Position numbers and translations under genes: made by a program. From Muscardinus avellanarius (lineage: Eukaryota; Chordata; Mammalia; Rodentia; Gliridae), in NCBI GenBank assembly GCA_963383645.1, contig OY726567.1, forward strand, positions 65,996,552 through 66,060,551: a stretch of DNA of 64,000 nucleotides. The letters run 5' to 3'. The notes below the pieces were generated by a model. It was not told the DNA's origin. It ran no database searches and was given only the letters and a program-made list of their open reading frames with translations. This document shows positions 45,885-62,775 of the stretch, piece after piece; position 1 is the stretch's first letter, and each line of letters starts with the position of its first letter.

Positions 45885-46135
45885 TATCATGAATTGCATG
45901 TTGTACATTCACAACGTTGCGCAACCACCATCACACTACGTAGTTCCAGACCTTTCTCGTTACCCCAAAACCTTGTATCTATTGAACAATCACGTCCCTA
46001 TTTTCTCCCACCCACCTCGTCCCTGGCAACCACTAATTTACTTATTTACTCTCTGTCTCTTTTCTCACACAGAAGGAATCATACACAGCAGTGGCTTTTT
46101 GTGCCTGCCTTCCTTCCCCAAGAATAATGTCTGGT
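45885..46135 (+). repeat. Old L1 3' UTR fragment
   Basis: 'gtacattcacaacgttgcgc', 'cctggcaaccactaatttac' and 'gaaggaatcatacacagc' follow the mammalian L1 3' region in order. Confidence 0.65.
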
Positions 46136-46194
46136 TCATCTATGCTCCAGCTAGTTCTTCAGTCCTTCTTATGACGATGCCATGCCACTGCATT

Positions 46195-46330
46195 TTCCCC
46201 TTGTCTTTGCAAGCTCCATTATCCTTCATCATTCAAATCACAGCTGAAACCTTACCTTCTGGGGAAGGATGTCCCCAGCCATCTCAGCTCTCACTGGCTT
46301 CCTTTTGGGTATGCATGACAATTTGTAACA
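46195..46330 (+). repeat. L2 LINE 3' remnant
   Basis: 'attcaaatcacagctgaaac' followed by 'cttctggggaaggatgtccc' fits the L2 3' end in a diverged form. Confidence 0.5.
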
Positions 46331-46424
46331 ATGGTGTCCTTCTGATTGGTCTGCTTTCTTGTTCAAACAGAGCCAAGGACCCCAAGGCCATCATCTGAAC
46401 TGGAGCAGATTCGATCTCAGATTT

Positions 46425-46565
46425 AGAGGCGAACTTCTTGGCTATGTGATTCTGAGCAAGTCACATGAATTCTTTGTCCTTCACTTGCCAACCAGAAATA
46501 AAAAATGGTATTTGTTTCATGAGGTTGTCATGAGGATTATCACTGACAGCGGTGGCAGCATTAGT
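46425..46565 (+). repeat. MIR remnant
   Basis: 'ctatgtgattctgagcaagt' + 'cac', 'aaaaaatgg' and 'gaggttgtcatgaggatta' match the MIR consensus in order. Confidence 0.72.
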
Positions 46566-46574
46566 AATAAAACA

Positions 46575-47460
46575 GTGCTATCAGCCAGGCATGGTGATGC
46601 ACACTTGTAATCCCAGTACTTGGGAGGGTGAGACAGAAAGATTGCAGGTTGGTGGCCAGCCTCAGCTACTTAGGCCCTGTTTCAAAATTTAAAAAAAAAT
46701 AGGTCTGGGGGTAGAGTTCAGAGATAGAATGCCCCTGGGTTCCATTTCTAGTACCACAAAATAAATAAAAGTGCTGTGCATTTGTTTAGAGAATTCAGGG
46801 GGAGGTTGGGGAAATATCACTCAGGGGCACTGTACCTCTCAACTATACCCCCAGCCTTTATTTATTTATTTATTGTGTTGCTTGGGATTGAGCCCAGAGT
46901 CACTGTATCTCTAAGCAACACTCCCAACCCTATTTTATTTTATTTTTAAAATTTAGAAACAGGGTCTGGCTAAATTATCTAAGTTTCTGAGAGCCTTGAT
47001 AAGTTGCTGATGTTAGTTTTGAACCTGTGATCCTCCTGTGTCAGCCTCCCAGATATTGAGATTACAGATATGTATCACCATGTCTGACTTATTTTTTAAT
47101 TTAGAAACAGGATCTTGTTAAGTTGTTGAGGCTGGTCTCAGACTTGTGATCCTCCTGTCTCAGCCTCCCAAGTACTGCAATTACAGGTCTGTGCCACCAT
47201 GTCTGGTTTAGAGGGAAAAAAGTGTGTGTGCGTGCGTGTGTGTGTGTTTTACTAGAGATTGAACTAAGGGGCATTCTACATCCAAGCTATACTCCCAGTC
47301 CTATTTTATTTTTATTTTGAAACAGAGTCTCCCTATTTTGATGAGAATCTCACTACTTGCTGAAGCTATCCTTAAACCCGTGACCTTCCTGTCTCAGCCT
47401 CTCAAGTATTGGGATTATAAGCCTGTACCACCATGCCCAGTAAGAAATTTTTTATCTCAT
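46575..47460. repeat. SINE block
   Basis: A plus SINE lies at about 46575-46770. Minus copies and fragments follow to about 47440. Confidence 0.82.
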
Positions 47461-47574
47461 GGACACCTAACACATATAACTGATTTGATTCTCTTATTCT
47501 TTTGGCTACCAGGAAGCTCAGAGGCAACCTTGCATTCTGACCATTAAAAAAATGTGTGTATTTATGTCTACACA

Positions 47575-47640
47575 GCTTTTTTTTACCCCATTATGATATA
47601 TAAATACAATGCACCAATAAAAAAATTTTTAAAAATACAT
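47575..47640 (+). repeat. L1 3' terminus
   Basis: 'taccccattatgatatataa' followed by 'atacaatgcaccaataaaa' and an A-rich tail is the same end sequence as the minus-strand copy at 56925, which identifies both as one L1 family. Confidence 0.6.
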
Positions 47641-48698
47641 GGAAATACTTTGTGCCCCATTTTCCATTCAACCTGCTGTTCAGAGAGCTCCCTTGCCAAA
47701 TGTCAGAAGCCATTGTCTGTCCTCCCAAATCCTGCCTGGAATTAGATTAGAGAAAAGCTAAGGAAGCAATCACTTCCCTGGAAACAAACTGGGGAGCTGC
47801 ATTTTTTTTTAAAGCATGCGCCACTACCCTCAGCTTAGAGTGATTCTGAAATTGGAGCCATCTGGATCTTACATTCCTAAATGTTTCAATATATATCTCC
47901 TAACATTGACCTTCCTGTATAACCCAGTGTCATAATTCCACCTGAAAATATACATAAATATAAAATGCATATATATATGTGTATATATATATATATGTAT
48001 AATTTGTGGGGGGGGGTACTGGGGATGGGGAAGCTGGATTTATTCAAAGAATAAGATTGGCTTTCCCTGAATAACTGTCCTTTCTCCTAGTCTCTGGAGA
48101 TTTCTTTTTCTTTTCTTGTATTCAGGATTGAAGCCAGGGGCATTCTACCTCTGAGCTACACCCTCAGCCCTGTTTTTTTTTTTTTTTCTTTTGAAACAGG
48201 GTCTCACTACATTGCACAGGGCTTTGTGAAGTTGCTGGGGCTGGCTACAAACCTGCGATCCTCCTGTCTCAGCCTCCCAATTACTTGGGTTTACAGGCGT
48301 GCGCCACCATGCCCAGCTGTCTCTGGAGATTTCAGCCGGAGATTCTAGTGTCAGCTTTGTTTCCTGGATGAGAATAGTGGTTCGGGGAGTAAGGCCTGGG
48401 TTTACATCTGTTCTGGGTCCACAGCTTTCAGTGGAAGAAGAAGACCTCAGGGGACAGGGAATGGGTGGACGATGGAAGGAAGGAAGGAAGGCTGGACAGA
48501 AGACAGGGTGTAAGGGAGGAAGGGATGCAAAACTGAGTATGAGCTGAACATGGTGATACATGCCTTGTAACCCCAGTACTTGGGAGGCTGAGACAGGAGG
48601 ATCACAGATTCACGATCAGCCTCAGCAAAGGAACAAGACTCAGCAACCTAGTTAGGCCATTTCAAAACAAACAATATAAAGGGGCCAGGGCGGATGCG

Positions 48699-48700
<2 letters not shown>
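47641..48700. other. Intergenic sequence with two SINEs
   Basis: Mostly unique sequence, with an (AT)n-rich patch at 47960-48003, a minus SINE at about 48110-48318 and a plus SINE at about 48540-48700. No gene is visible. Confidence 0.6.
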
Positions 48701-48701
<1 letters not shown>

Positions 48702-48748
<47 letters not shown>

Positions 48749-48750
48749 GT
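48702..48750. repeat. (GT)n microsatellite
   Basis: About 24 GT units with one gc interruption. Confidence 0.9.
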
Positions 48751-49139
48751 GATAGAGCATTAATGAGTTCAACCCACAGAATCAAAACAAAGCAAACAAA
48801 CAAAAAAACCCCACCTGGGTATGAAAACTGATGTGTATCCTGAGCAAGGGAGTGGACAATTTCTGAATAAGTAAAGGAGTCCTCATTGACTCCTCGCAGC
48901 AAACACAGTAAATGTTATTAAAATCGTGATTTTTTTTCCAGACGAGGAAACCAAGGCAGGGGGAGGTGAGTGAATAGATGAATGTGGAGAGGATGAGTGC
49001 TGGATGAGGCCCATCCCACCCACCTGGCAGGTGGGCGGTGCGGGCCATATTAGCACTGTCCCACGTGCTCCCCCTCCTGCAGAAGAAGATCCTTCTGGGG
49101 CCCCAGCCCCTGCCCCCCTTTAAGGCGCATGGGGTCAGG

Positions 49140-54820
<5,681 letters not shown>

Positions 54821-54942
54821 GGCGGCTGAATCCTACGATCCTTGCTGCAGAAGCACCCAAGTGCCCTTGCCCCCCACTCCCACCCCAGGCATCCATTGAG
54901 TCCTTCGCACCACAAAGAACTCCCGCCATCGTGGCTGTCTGT

Positions 54943-54961
54943 GCATGCTGGGAATTGTAGT
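54943..54961 (+). promoter_or_regulatory. ZNF143/THAP11 (SBS-type) motif
   Basis: gcatgctgggaattgtagt is an essentially full match (reverse complement actacaattcccagcatgc). It lies 123 bases upstream of the SYT5 ATG. Confidence 0.8.
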
Positions 54962-55117
54962 CCCGGTCTCCCCCGCGACGAAGGGCGGGCCTTGGAGGAC
55001 CTAGTTCCATTCCTCCAAGGCACCCAGAGGCACCCCGCCGACTTCTGCCCTTCTTCGCCCCTCCCCAGGGCCTGAACCGGATGTGAGTGATCGCTGGCGT
55101 GGGAACCAGCGCACCGC

Positions 55118-55132
55118 GTTGCCCAGAGCAAC
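55118..55132. promoter_or_regulatory. RFX X-box 1
   Basis: GTTGCC-CAG-AGCAAC fits GTNRCC-N(0-3)-RGYAAC exactly. Confidence 0.72.
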
Positions 55133-55188
55133 GGCCTGGCTCCGGCTCGGGTGTGGTGGGAACAACACTGGCTACCCGGCAACGGCCG

Positions 55189-55202
55189 GTTGCCAGGGCA
55201 AC
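55189..55202. promoter_or_regulatory. RFX X-box 2
   Basis: GTTGCC-AG-GGCAAC fits GTNRCC-N(0-3)-RGYAAC exactly, 56 bases from the first. Confidence 0.75.
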
Positions 55203-55543
55203 GGGCGGGGCTGACGCACGGAAGCCGAGTCCCGGCGGGGTACGCCAGTTCCTGACGCGGTTGGTTTCTGGGACCCGGGACCAGGATTGCCGGCCCGGCA
55301 AGAGTGCCGAGAGGTGCCCAGTGGTCTGTGCGCCCACAGTGGCTCCTCCCGCTGCATCTGGCCTTCCCCCTGCCCCGGTGCCTCTGCTAGACCCCGGGTC
55401 CCTCTCGGCCTGTGGGTGTCTCCCGCGCATGCCAAGCTCTGTCTTCACACCTGTTCTCACGATTCACTGGTCTCTTGGTACCCCCAGATAGAAGATTCGC
55501 AGTGCGTCTTCCCGGCCCCCTCTCCCTGTGTCTCCTGCCCTCT

Positions 55544-55591
55544 GCCTGTTGTGTAGCCTGTTGTGTAGCCTGTTGTGTAGCCTGTTGTGTA
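55544..55591 (+). repeat. 12 bp tandem repeat, four copies
   Basis: gcctgttgtgta is repeated four times without error. Confidence 0.95.
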
Positions 55592-56474
55592 TCCTATCTC
55601 CCGGGATCACCTCCTCCTCTGCTCCCCCCTCCACACACACCCGTTCTTTGTCTCCACACCTGTCTTAAATCCCAGCCTCCCTGTTTCAGGCTCCAACCTC
55701 CCATTCTCCAAATGATCCTTTCCGGGCTTCCTTCCACCCACCGCCCACCCGACCCCTCCCACAATCCCTCTAGGGACGGGACTGAGGATGAGGCTCAGAA
55801 AAGGGTCTCAGCAGATCCTACCTGCTGGGCGGCTGGACCTGCCTTCCCTGTTGGCACTGAGGCGCCCCTGGCCAGGACCCCGCCCAGCACGTGGGCGAGC
55901 GGCGCTGTCCCGGGTGCTGATCGCAGGGCTCGGCGGGCGGGGGCGCGGCTGAGCAGAGCCGGCCCTGCGCGGCAGTGTGTGAGTGTGCCTGCCTGTTCCT
56001 TTGCTCCTGGGAAGCGAGAACGCCCCGCCCCTCGGCCCGCCCCACCCGGGGAACTATGATGGCGCTCACAGATGTTGATTCTGGTGTCCCAGAGTTTTCT
56101 GCCTTCTGGCCCAGCCTTCTAACACTCCTACGGTTCCCAGATCTCACAATACACACATACGTACACACACAAACAGTCCACAGCTTAGAGCACTGGATGC
56201 CTGGACCTGGGATCCTAGATCCCAAGAAAACCCACTCTGGAGACCCAAGTGTTCAGATATCCAGACCCTTTTGGAAAGTTGGCACCAAAGTCCCCAACCC
56301 ACTGGCCACTAAACATCACCTTCCTCTAAACCAAGTTGAGGAGGCGAGTCCCCACACTCTGGGCTCCAGCCAACCACATCCACGCTACTCAGATCTTGGA
56401 CACAGGTCTGGGTTTCTCGGCTTTTCTGAGAGACTCAATGACCCAATCTTACTTTCAGGTGCAAAATTATGGAT

Positions 56475-56690
56475 CCAAGTTGGGCGTGGTGGTGGCCCAT
56501 GCTTTTAATCCTAGCATTTGGGAGGCTGAGAGCAGAGGATCACCATTTGCGGACAGCCTCAGCTATTTAGTGAGGCCCTTTGCAACTCAGTGAGACCCTG
56601 TTTCAAAATACAGAATAAAAATAGGGCAGAGGGTGTAGCTCAGAGGTCAACTGTCCCTGGGTTCCATCCCCAGACCCGAAAAAAAAAAAA
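56475..56690 (+). mobile_element. B1-dID SINE
   Basis: A plus-oriented dimeric copy from 'gttgggcgtggtggtggcc' to an A tail at 56679-56690. Bases 56050-56470 before it look unique and hold no gene I can see. Confidence 0.85.
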
Positions 56691-56821
56691 GGATCCATTG
56701 AGGCCCCCCCCCAAGGAAATCTGCTCAGCACCTAATATCAGGAGCCCACCCTCACTCCCATGCTTATATTAATTTCTGGACCCAGAAACCCACTGGAACA
56801 ATATCTGGGAAGAATAAGTGT

Positions 56822-56827
56822 TTTAAT
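56822..56827 (-). terminator. PTPRH: Candidate PTPRH polyadenylation signal
   Basis: ATTAAA on the minus strand within tgttttattaaaaca. It would imply a 1.6 kb 3' UTR containing SINEs, so a closer, unrecognised site is equally possible. Confidence 0.25.
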
Positions 56828-56924
56828 AAAACATAGAATAGAAGGAAAATATATGCAGACAGTGGAGTGCCGGGAGATCTCAGGCAGAGGGATTTCTCTG
56901 GCCCCAGATCACAGAAGACTGATT

Positions 56925-57130
56925 TTTTTATTTTATTGATGCATTGTAGCCATATATCTTAATGGGGTACAAGATGGGAGAGGCACACATGCACACATCG
57001 CTCATTTAGCCCTTCCCCAATTCCCACCCCATTCCCTCCCCCCACCCTCCTCCTCATGTTTGGCTTAGTGATTGGCTTTGATATGCTTGTGAATGTGTCT
57101 CATGTACATTAGGGCATTTACACCCCCCCC
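56925..57130 (-). repeat. L1 3' end, minus strand
   Basis: A poly(T)-flanked 'attgatgcattgtagccata' + 'tatcttaatggggtac' is the reverse complement of the L1 end at 47575-47640, followed by a plausible 3' UTR. Confidence 0.55.
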
Positions 57131-57319
57131 CCATACACACACACTGATTTGGTTTCTGAAGTAAAAACGGTAGGATTCTGCTTGCCCTTGCCCCTTAGGT
57201 CTTTGGAAGTACAGGCTCTGATTCCTTTCTTCCCCAGAATCCAGGTTCTAGCCTGTTTCTTGAGATTCTGCACCCCAGGGCCACAGCCTCCTCCTCCATC
57301 TAGAAAATCTAAGCCTGTG

Positions 57320-58370
57320 AGGGGGTACATGCTTGTAATCTCAGATACTTGGGAGGCTGAGACAGGAGGATAGCAAATTTGAGGCCAGCCTAGACAATTT
57401 AGTGAGACTCTGACTCAAAATAAAGTAAAAGGGCTGGAGTGTAGCTCAGTGGTAGAGGGTGCCTATTTGCCTATATGAGGCCCTAAATTTAATCCCCAGC
57501 ACCCAGAAAAATAAAAATAAAAATGGGAGTCAGGTGTGGTGGCACACACTTGTAATCCCAGTATTTTGGAGGCTGAGACAGGAGGATCACAGGTTTGTGG
57601 CCAGCCTCAGCTACTTACTTAGAGAAGCCCTCTGCAACTTAGTGAGACCCTGTTTCAAAATAAAGAATAGAAAAATGGGACTAGGGGTGTATCTTGGAGG
57701 TAAAATGCCCTTGAGTTCAATCCCCAGTTCCGCAAAATCAAAACTAAAAATAAAAACTAGGAAATCCACCGACCATCCTTCTCCTCCTAAAAGAAACCAG
57801 GAATCTAAGTCCTGACTCCCATAGGACTCATCAGGTGAAACCCAGCAAACTCCTCTACTCTTGGAAACCAGGAGTGGGGGTCCTGAGCCCCTCTGCCCTC
57901 ACAAGGGTCCAGGAATACAGGCTCTAGTGGGGATTCAGAACTTGAGCGTAAGCTGGGCATCATGGCACATGCTTGTGATCCCAGCATTCAGAAGGCTGAG
58001 ACAGAGCCAGGCATGGTGGCACAGGCTTGTAATCCCAGTGCTTGGGAGGCTGAGACAGGAGGATCGCACAGGTTTGAAACCAGCCTCAGCTACTTAGTGA
58101 GACCCTGTTTCCAAATAAAGTATAAAAAATAGGGCTGGGAGTGTAGCCTGGAGGTAGAAAGCCCTTGGGTTCCACCCCCTAGTACCACACACACAGACAC
58201 ACACAGACTGAGACAGGAAGATAGTGGTTCAAGGACAGCTTCAGCTACATAGTGAGGCCCTCTGCAATTCAGTGAGACCCTGTTTCAAAAAAAAAAAAAG
58301 AATTAAAAATAGGGCTGTGGGTGCAACTTGGAGGTAGAATGCCCCTAGGTTCCATCCCCAGTAACACACA
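57320..58370 (+). repeat. Plus-strand SINE array next to the PTPRH 3' end
   Basis: Copies lie at about 57320-57515 (with an ID-type right half), 57535-57765, 57950-58190 and 58200-58370. They are antisense to PTPRH. Confidence 0.83.
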
Positions 58371-58418
58371 CACCAGAATTTGAGTGTAGGTGGGCTACTG
58401 GCTCCAGACCCCTGAACC

Positions 58419-58607
58419 TTACACCTCTAGATCGTAGTAGGCCATATTGTCGTAGGTGAGATCTGCCACACTCTCATAGGCAAAATCTATCACAGTCTCA
58501 TAGGTGAGGTCTGCCACACTCTCATAGATGGGCTCCTCCTGGGTTGGTGCTGAGGCTGACTGTTGGAGGAACCGCAGGATGCACTGGTGCAGGAATACAT
58601 ACTGGGC
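58419..58607 (-). CDS. PTPRH: PTPRH last coding exon
   Basis: It encodes [20 protein letters not shown] and the tyrosine-repeat tail, ending YYDLEV with the TAA at 58421-58419. Tyr codons at 58524-58526, 58500-58502, 58476-58478 and 58452-58454 are exactly 24 nt apart. Confidence 0.92.
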   Translation of the reverse strand, partial: AQYVFLHQCILRFLQQSASAPTQEEPIYESVADLTYETVIDFAYESVADLTYDNMAYYDLEV

Positions 58608-59403
58608 CTGGGGAGGGGGCAAGGAGCATGAGGGATGCTTCCCCCAGGGCCTCACACCGCCCCGCCCGCCCCGAGCCCCTCAGTAGCCCCATCACCTCTG
58701 TCTGCACCATCAGTGGCCGGCTCCCTCTCATCCTCCTCACGAAGTTGAAGGGCCCCACGACTCCTTCACTCTGCAGCTGCCGGAGCAGGACATCCAGGGC
58801 GATGAAGGTGCCGGTGCGGCCCACGCCAGCACTAGGCAGGAGCGAGGCAAGGGTCAGGCCGTGGAAGGGGAGGGAAGTGGGGAGTCGGGGCTGGCTGGAG
58901 GGGTGTGTTTTTGGAACAGCCAGCGATCAAGGTGTGTGACAAGATACAGCTGAAGTGGGAATTGCTGAATTAAGTATAAAGTACAAATAATGACTGTCCT
59001 AGAATTCTTTCTGTTAGGCTCCAGTCCAGCTGCCAGTGCTGGAGAACCCTTTGCACTCCTTCTAAGCCGACGCAGTAGGCTCTATTAGCACGCAGGTGTG
59101 TGCGTACGTGTGTGTTACTGAAGATTGAACCCCAGGGCATTCTACCTCTGAGCTAGACTCCAGCCCTGTTTTATTATTATCATTATTATTTTGTACTGAG
59201 GATTGAATCCAGGGGCATTCTGCCTCAGAGCTATGCCCCCAGCTCTTTTGATTTATTTTGAAACGGGATCTACTAAGTTATTAAGGGCCTTATTAAGTTG
59301 CTGAGGCTGATCTTGAACCTGCAATTCTGAGCCTTCCAAATACTGGGATTATAAGCATGCGCCACCACACCCAGCTTTTTCTTTTTCTTCTTTCTTTCTT
59401 TCT

Positions 59404-59455
<52 letters not shown>

Positions 59456-62280
59456 TTTTGGTACTAAGAGTTAAACCCAGGCCTTCCTCATCTTGAGGTG
59501 GCTCACATTCTCTCTTGAATGTGTATTTTCTCCCCTTTCCCCAAATAAACCTCTGTCCATGTCTCTGACCGACACATGCTGAAATTCTTTTCTGTCACGT
59601 TAGCCAAGGACCTTGAGGATCCTGAGTTCCTGAACTGAGGGCTCACCCCAACATCTTTAGTGACCACGACAGGACAACAGGTCAGAGACACTAATTTTGG
59701 ATATCAAAGAGTAATTGTTCTACAACCAGCAAACCCTGGCCTTCCTATGTTTTTTAAATCAGTTAGGAAGAGACTTTCGATCCTGGCTAGGCAGGGACAA
59801 TGACCCTTATAAGCTTGAAGCAGCTATAGAAGTCGAACCTTCGACCTTCTGCACCCCTTAGGATTAAGGGATCAAAGTCTCAGGGGGGCCGGGGCGTAGT
59901 GGTGCAGCAGCTGGGCGTGGCGGCGCACGCTTGTAATCCCCGCACTTGAGAGGTGGAGACAGGAGGATCACGCAGGTTTGAACTCAGCCTTGCTGGCTTA
60001 AGAGACCCTGTTTCCAAATAAAAATATAATTTAGGTCTGGGAGTGTAGCCCAGAGGTAGAAGGGTTTCCGGGAACCTCAGTACCACCAAAAGATAAAAAA
60101 AAGTCTCAGGGGGGAAATTCTGTAGGATAGAAGAAATAAGTAGCTAAATAGAAGGCAGGAAGGAAAAGTAAAACATACCTTTTTTTTTTTTGGTGGTACT
60201 GGGGTTCCTGGAAGCCCTTCTACCTCCGGGCTACACTCCCAGACCTATTTTTACATTTTTATTTGGAAACAGGGTCTCCTAAGCCAGCACGTGCGGCTGG
60301 CTTCGAACCTGTGCGATCCTCCTGTCTCTGCCTCCCAAGCGCGGGGATTACAAGCGTGCACCACCACGCCCGGCAAAATGTAACTTTAATATAAGAACCT
60401 GGAGCTGAAGTGCTTCAGTCTCTAGTCCACAAACCAGCTCTCCTTCCCAGGCCTAACTCTCCCAGATTCCTGGGAAACCTATAGATCCTACAGTTAGCTA
60501 AAAGAAGCTGTAATTGCCCCATGCATTAATAACAAGACAGATACAGTATTTTCAGAAACCTATAATTAGGACACTCAAGCTTATCTGTTAATCAGCTAAT
60601 GAGGCCCCCAATCAGCCTGAAGACCCTAAGGCTGACCAGACCACTGGACCACCAGGAAGTGCCTCGGGCCTACTGGACTGAGATCATCCACCCTGCAGCT
60701 GACCGGGCTATCAGAACACCATAAACTGCCTTGGGGACTACCAGACTGAAATCATCCTCACACCTCCTCTAGCCCACCCCTCATGAAAGTGCCCTATAGG
60801 AGGAGAACCCTGAACTCCCCAATATGCCTTCCTCATCTTGAGGTAGCCCACATTCTCTCCTGAATGTGTATTTCCTCCCCTTTCCCAAAATAAACCTCTG
60901 TCCATGTCTCTGAAAAAAAAAAAAAAAGAATTAAACCCAGAGGCATTCTACCTCTGAGTTATGTCCCTGGTCCTTTTTATTTTTATATTTATTTATTTAT
61001 TTGTTTATTTATTTATTTATTGCGGGTCTGGGGGTGGAACCCAGGGGCATTCGACCTCCGAGCTACACTTCCTACCCTAGTTTTTATTCTTTATTTTGAA
61101 ACAGGGTCTCACTGAGTTGCAGAGGGCCTCACTAAGTAGCTGAAGCTGTCCGTGATCCCGGATCCTCCGGTCTCAGCCTCCTGAATGCTGGGATTACAAG
61201 TGTGTGCCACCACGCCCAGCTCTCAGCCTTACTTTTTCATTCTTAATTTTTTTTTTTTTTTTTGGCACTGGAGGCTGAACCCAGGGGCATTCTACCTCTG
61301 ACCTAGACCTCCAGCCTGATTTATTATTATTATTTTTTAATTTTGAAATAGGGTCTCACTAAATTGCAGAGGGCCTCACTAAGTAGCTGAGGCTGGCTGC
61401 AAACCCTGATCCTCCTGTCTCAGCCTCCCAAGTACTAGGATTACAAGTGTGTGCCACCAGGCCTGGCTTATTATTTTTGAAATAGGGTCTCCCTAAGTTG
61501 CTGAGGCTGGCTGCAAACCTGCGATACCCCTGTCTCAGCCTCCAAAGTACTGGGATTACAAGCATGAGCAAAGCACACCCAGCTCTTTTTTTTTAATTTT
61601 AAAAAATTTATTTTTTAGGTACCGGGAATGGAACCCAGGGGCATTTTACCTTCCAGCTACACCTCCAGCCCTATTTTTATTCTTTACTTTGAAACAGGGT
61701 CTCACTGAGTTGCAAAGGGCCTCACTAAGTAGCTGAGGCTGTCTTCGACCCATAATCCTCCTCTTTCAGTTTCCCAAATGCTGGGATTACAAGCATGCAC
61801 CACCAGGCCTGGATTAATTTGTGTGTGTGTGTGTATGGGGGGTACTGGGGATGAAATTCAGGGGCATTCTACTCCTGAGCTACACCCCCACTCCCATTAA
61901 TTTTTATTCTTTACTTTGAAACAAAGTCTCACTGAGTTGCACAAGGCTTCACTAAGTAGTAGCTGAGGCTGTTGGCAAACCATGATCCTCCTATCTCAGC
62001 TTCTCAAATGTTGGGATTACAAGCGTGCGCCACCACGCCCGGCTTCCCCTGCTCTTTTGAATCTGTTTTTTTTAGCCAGGCGTGGTGGCGCACGTTTGTA
62101 ATCCAAGCGCTTGGGAGGCTGAGACAGGAGGATCGCACAGGTTCGAAGCCAGCCTCAGCTACTTAGTGAGGCTCTCAGCAACTTAGTGAGACCCTGTCTC
62201 CAAATAAAGTATAAAATAGGTCTGGGAGTATAGCCCGGAGGTAGAAATTCTCCTGGGTTCCACCTTCAGTACCACCAAAA

Positions 62281-62315
<35 letters not shown>

Positions 62316-62739
62316 ATCTGCTTTCTAGCTGGAAGTGGTGGTGCATGCTTGTAATCCCAGTATTTTGGAGGCTAAGACAGGAAGATCACAGGTTTGTGGC
62401 TAGCCTCAGCAACATGAGGCCCACTGCAACCAAATGAGACCCTGTTTCAAAGTAATAAAATAAAATAGGGTTGGAGGTGTAACTTTTTTTTTTTTTTTTT
62501 GGTGGTACTGGGGTTCCTGGAAGTCCTTCTGCCTCCGGGCTACACTCCCAGACCTATTTTATACTTTTTTATTTTTGGAAATGGTCTCTTAAGCCAACGT
62601 GGCTGGCTTTGAACTTGTGCGATCCTCCTGTCTCCGCCTCCCAAGCATGGGGATTACAAGCGTGCACCACCACGCCTGGCATTGGAGGTGTAACTCTGAG
62701 GTAGAATGTCCCTGGGTTCCATTCCCAATGATATACATA

Positions 62740-62775
<36 letters not shown>

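Larger units (their letters stand above)
54848..56050 (-). promoter_or_regulatory. SYT5: CpG-rich promoter region of SYT5
   Basis: The region is rich in CG dinucleotides and GC boxes in two patches (about 54940-55320 and 55860-56050). No TATA box is visible. It carries a ZNF143-type motif and two X-boxes, listed separately. Open frames on both strands here reflect base composition and do not resemble proteins I know. Confidence 0.68.
59481..60926 (+). mobile_element. Retroposed (L1-mobilised) transcript of an endogenous retrovirus
   Basis: The order is: R (59481-59568); U5; a primer-site-like stretch (59658-59675); about 200 bases of unassigned sequence; a purine tract ending ggggggaaa; U3 from about 60121; a second R (60826-60913); poly(A) (60913-60926). 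The two 88 bp R copies differ at 5 positions. The copy begins at the predicted RNA start (TATA-like cctatagg about 31 bases before R in the 3' copy). It ends 17-18 bases after AATAAA, directly in As. It is flanked by aagagttaaacccag (59466-59480) and aagaattaaacccag (60925-60939). It thus has the shape of a retroviral RNA rather than a provirus. No gag, pol or env is present. Two later SINEs interrupt it. Confidence 0.85.

Noticed and set aside
45880..46398. 172-codon plus-strand frame
   Set aside because: It follows an old L1 3' UTR and an L2 remnant, so it is not a gene.
55412..56059. 215-codon plus-strand frame in the SYT5 upstream region
   Set aside because: It includes the 12 bp tandem repeat and GC-rich DNA, and there is no recognisable domain.
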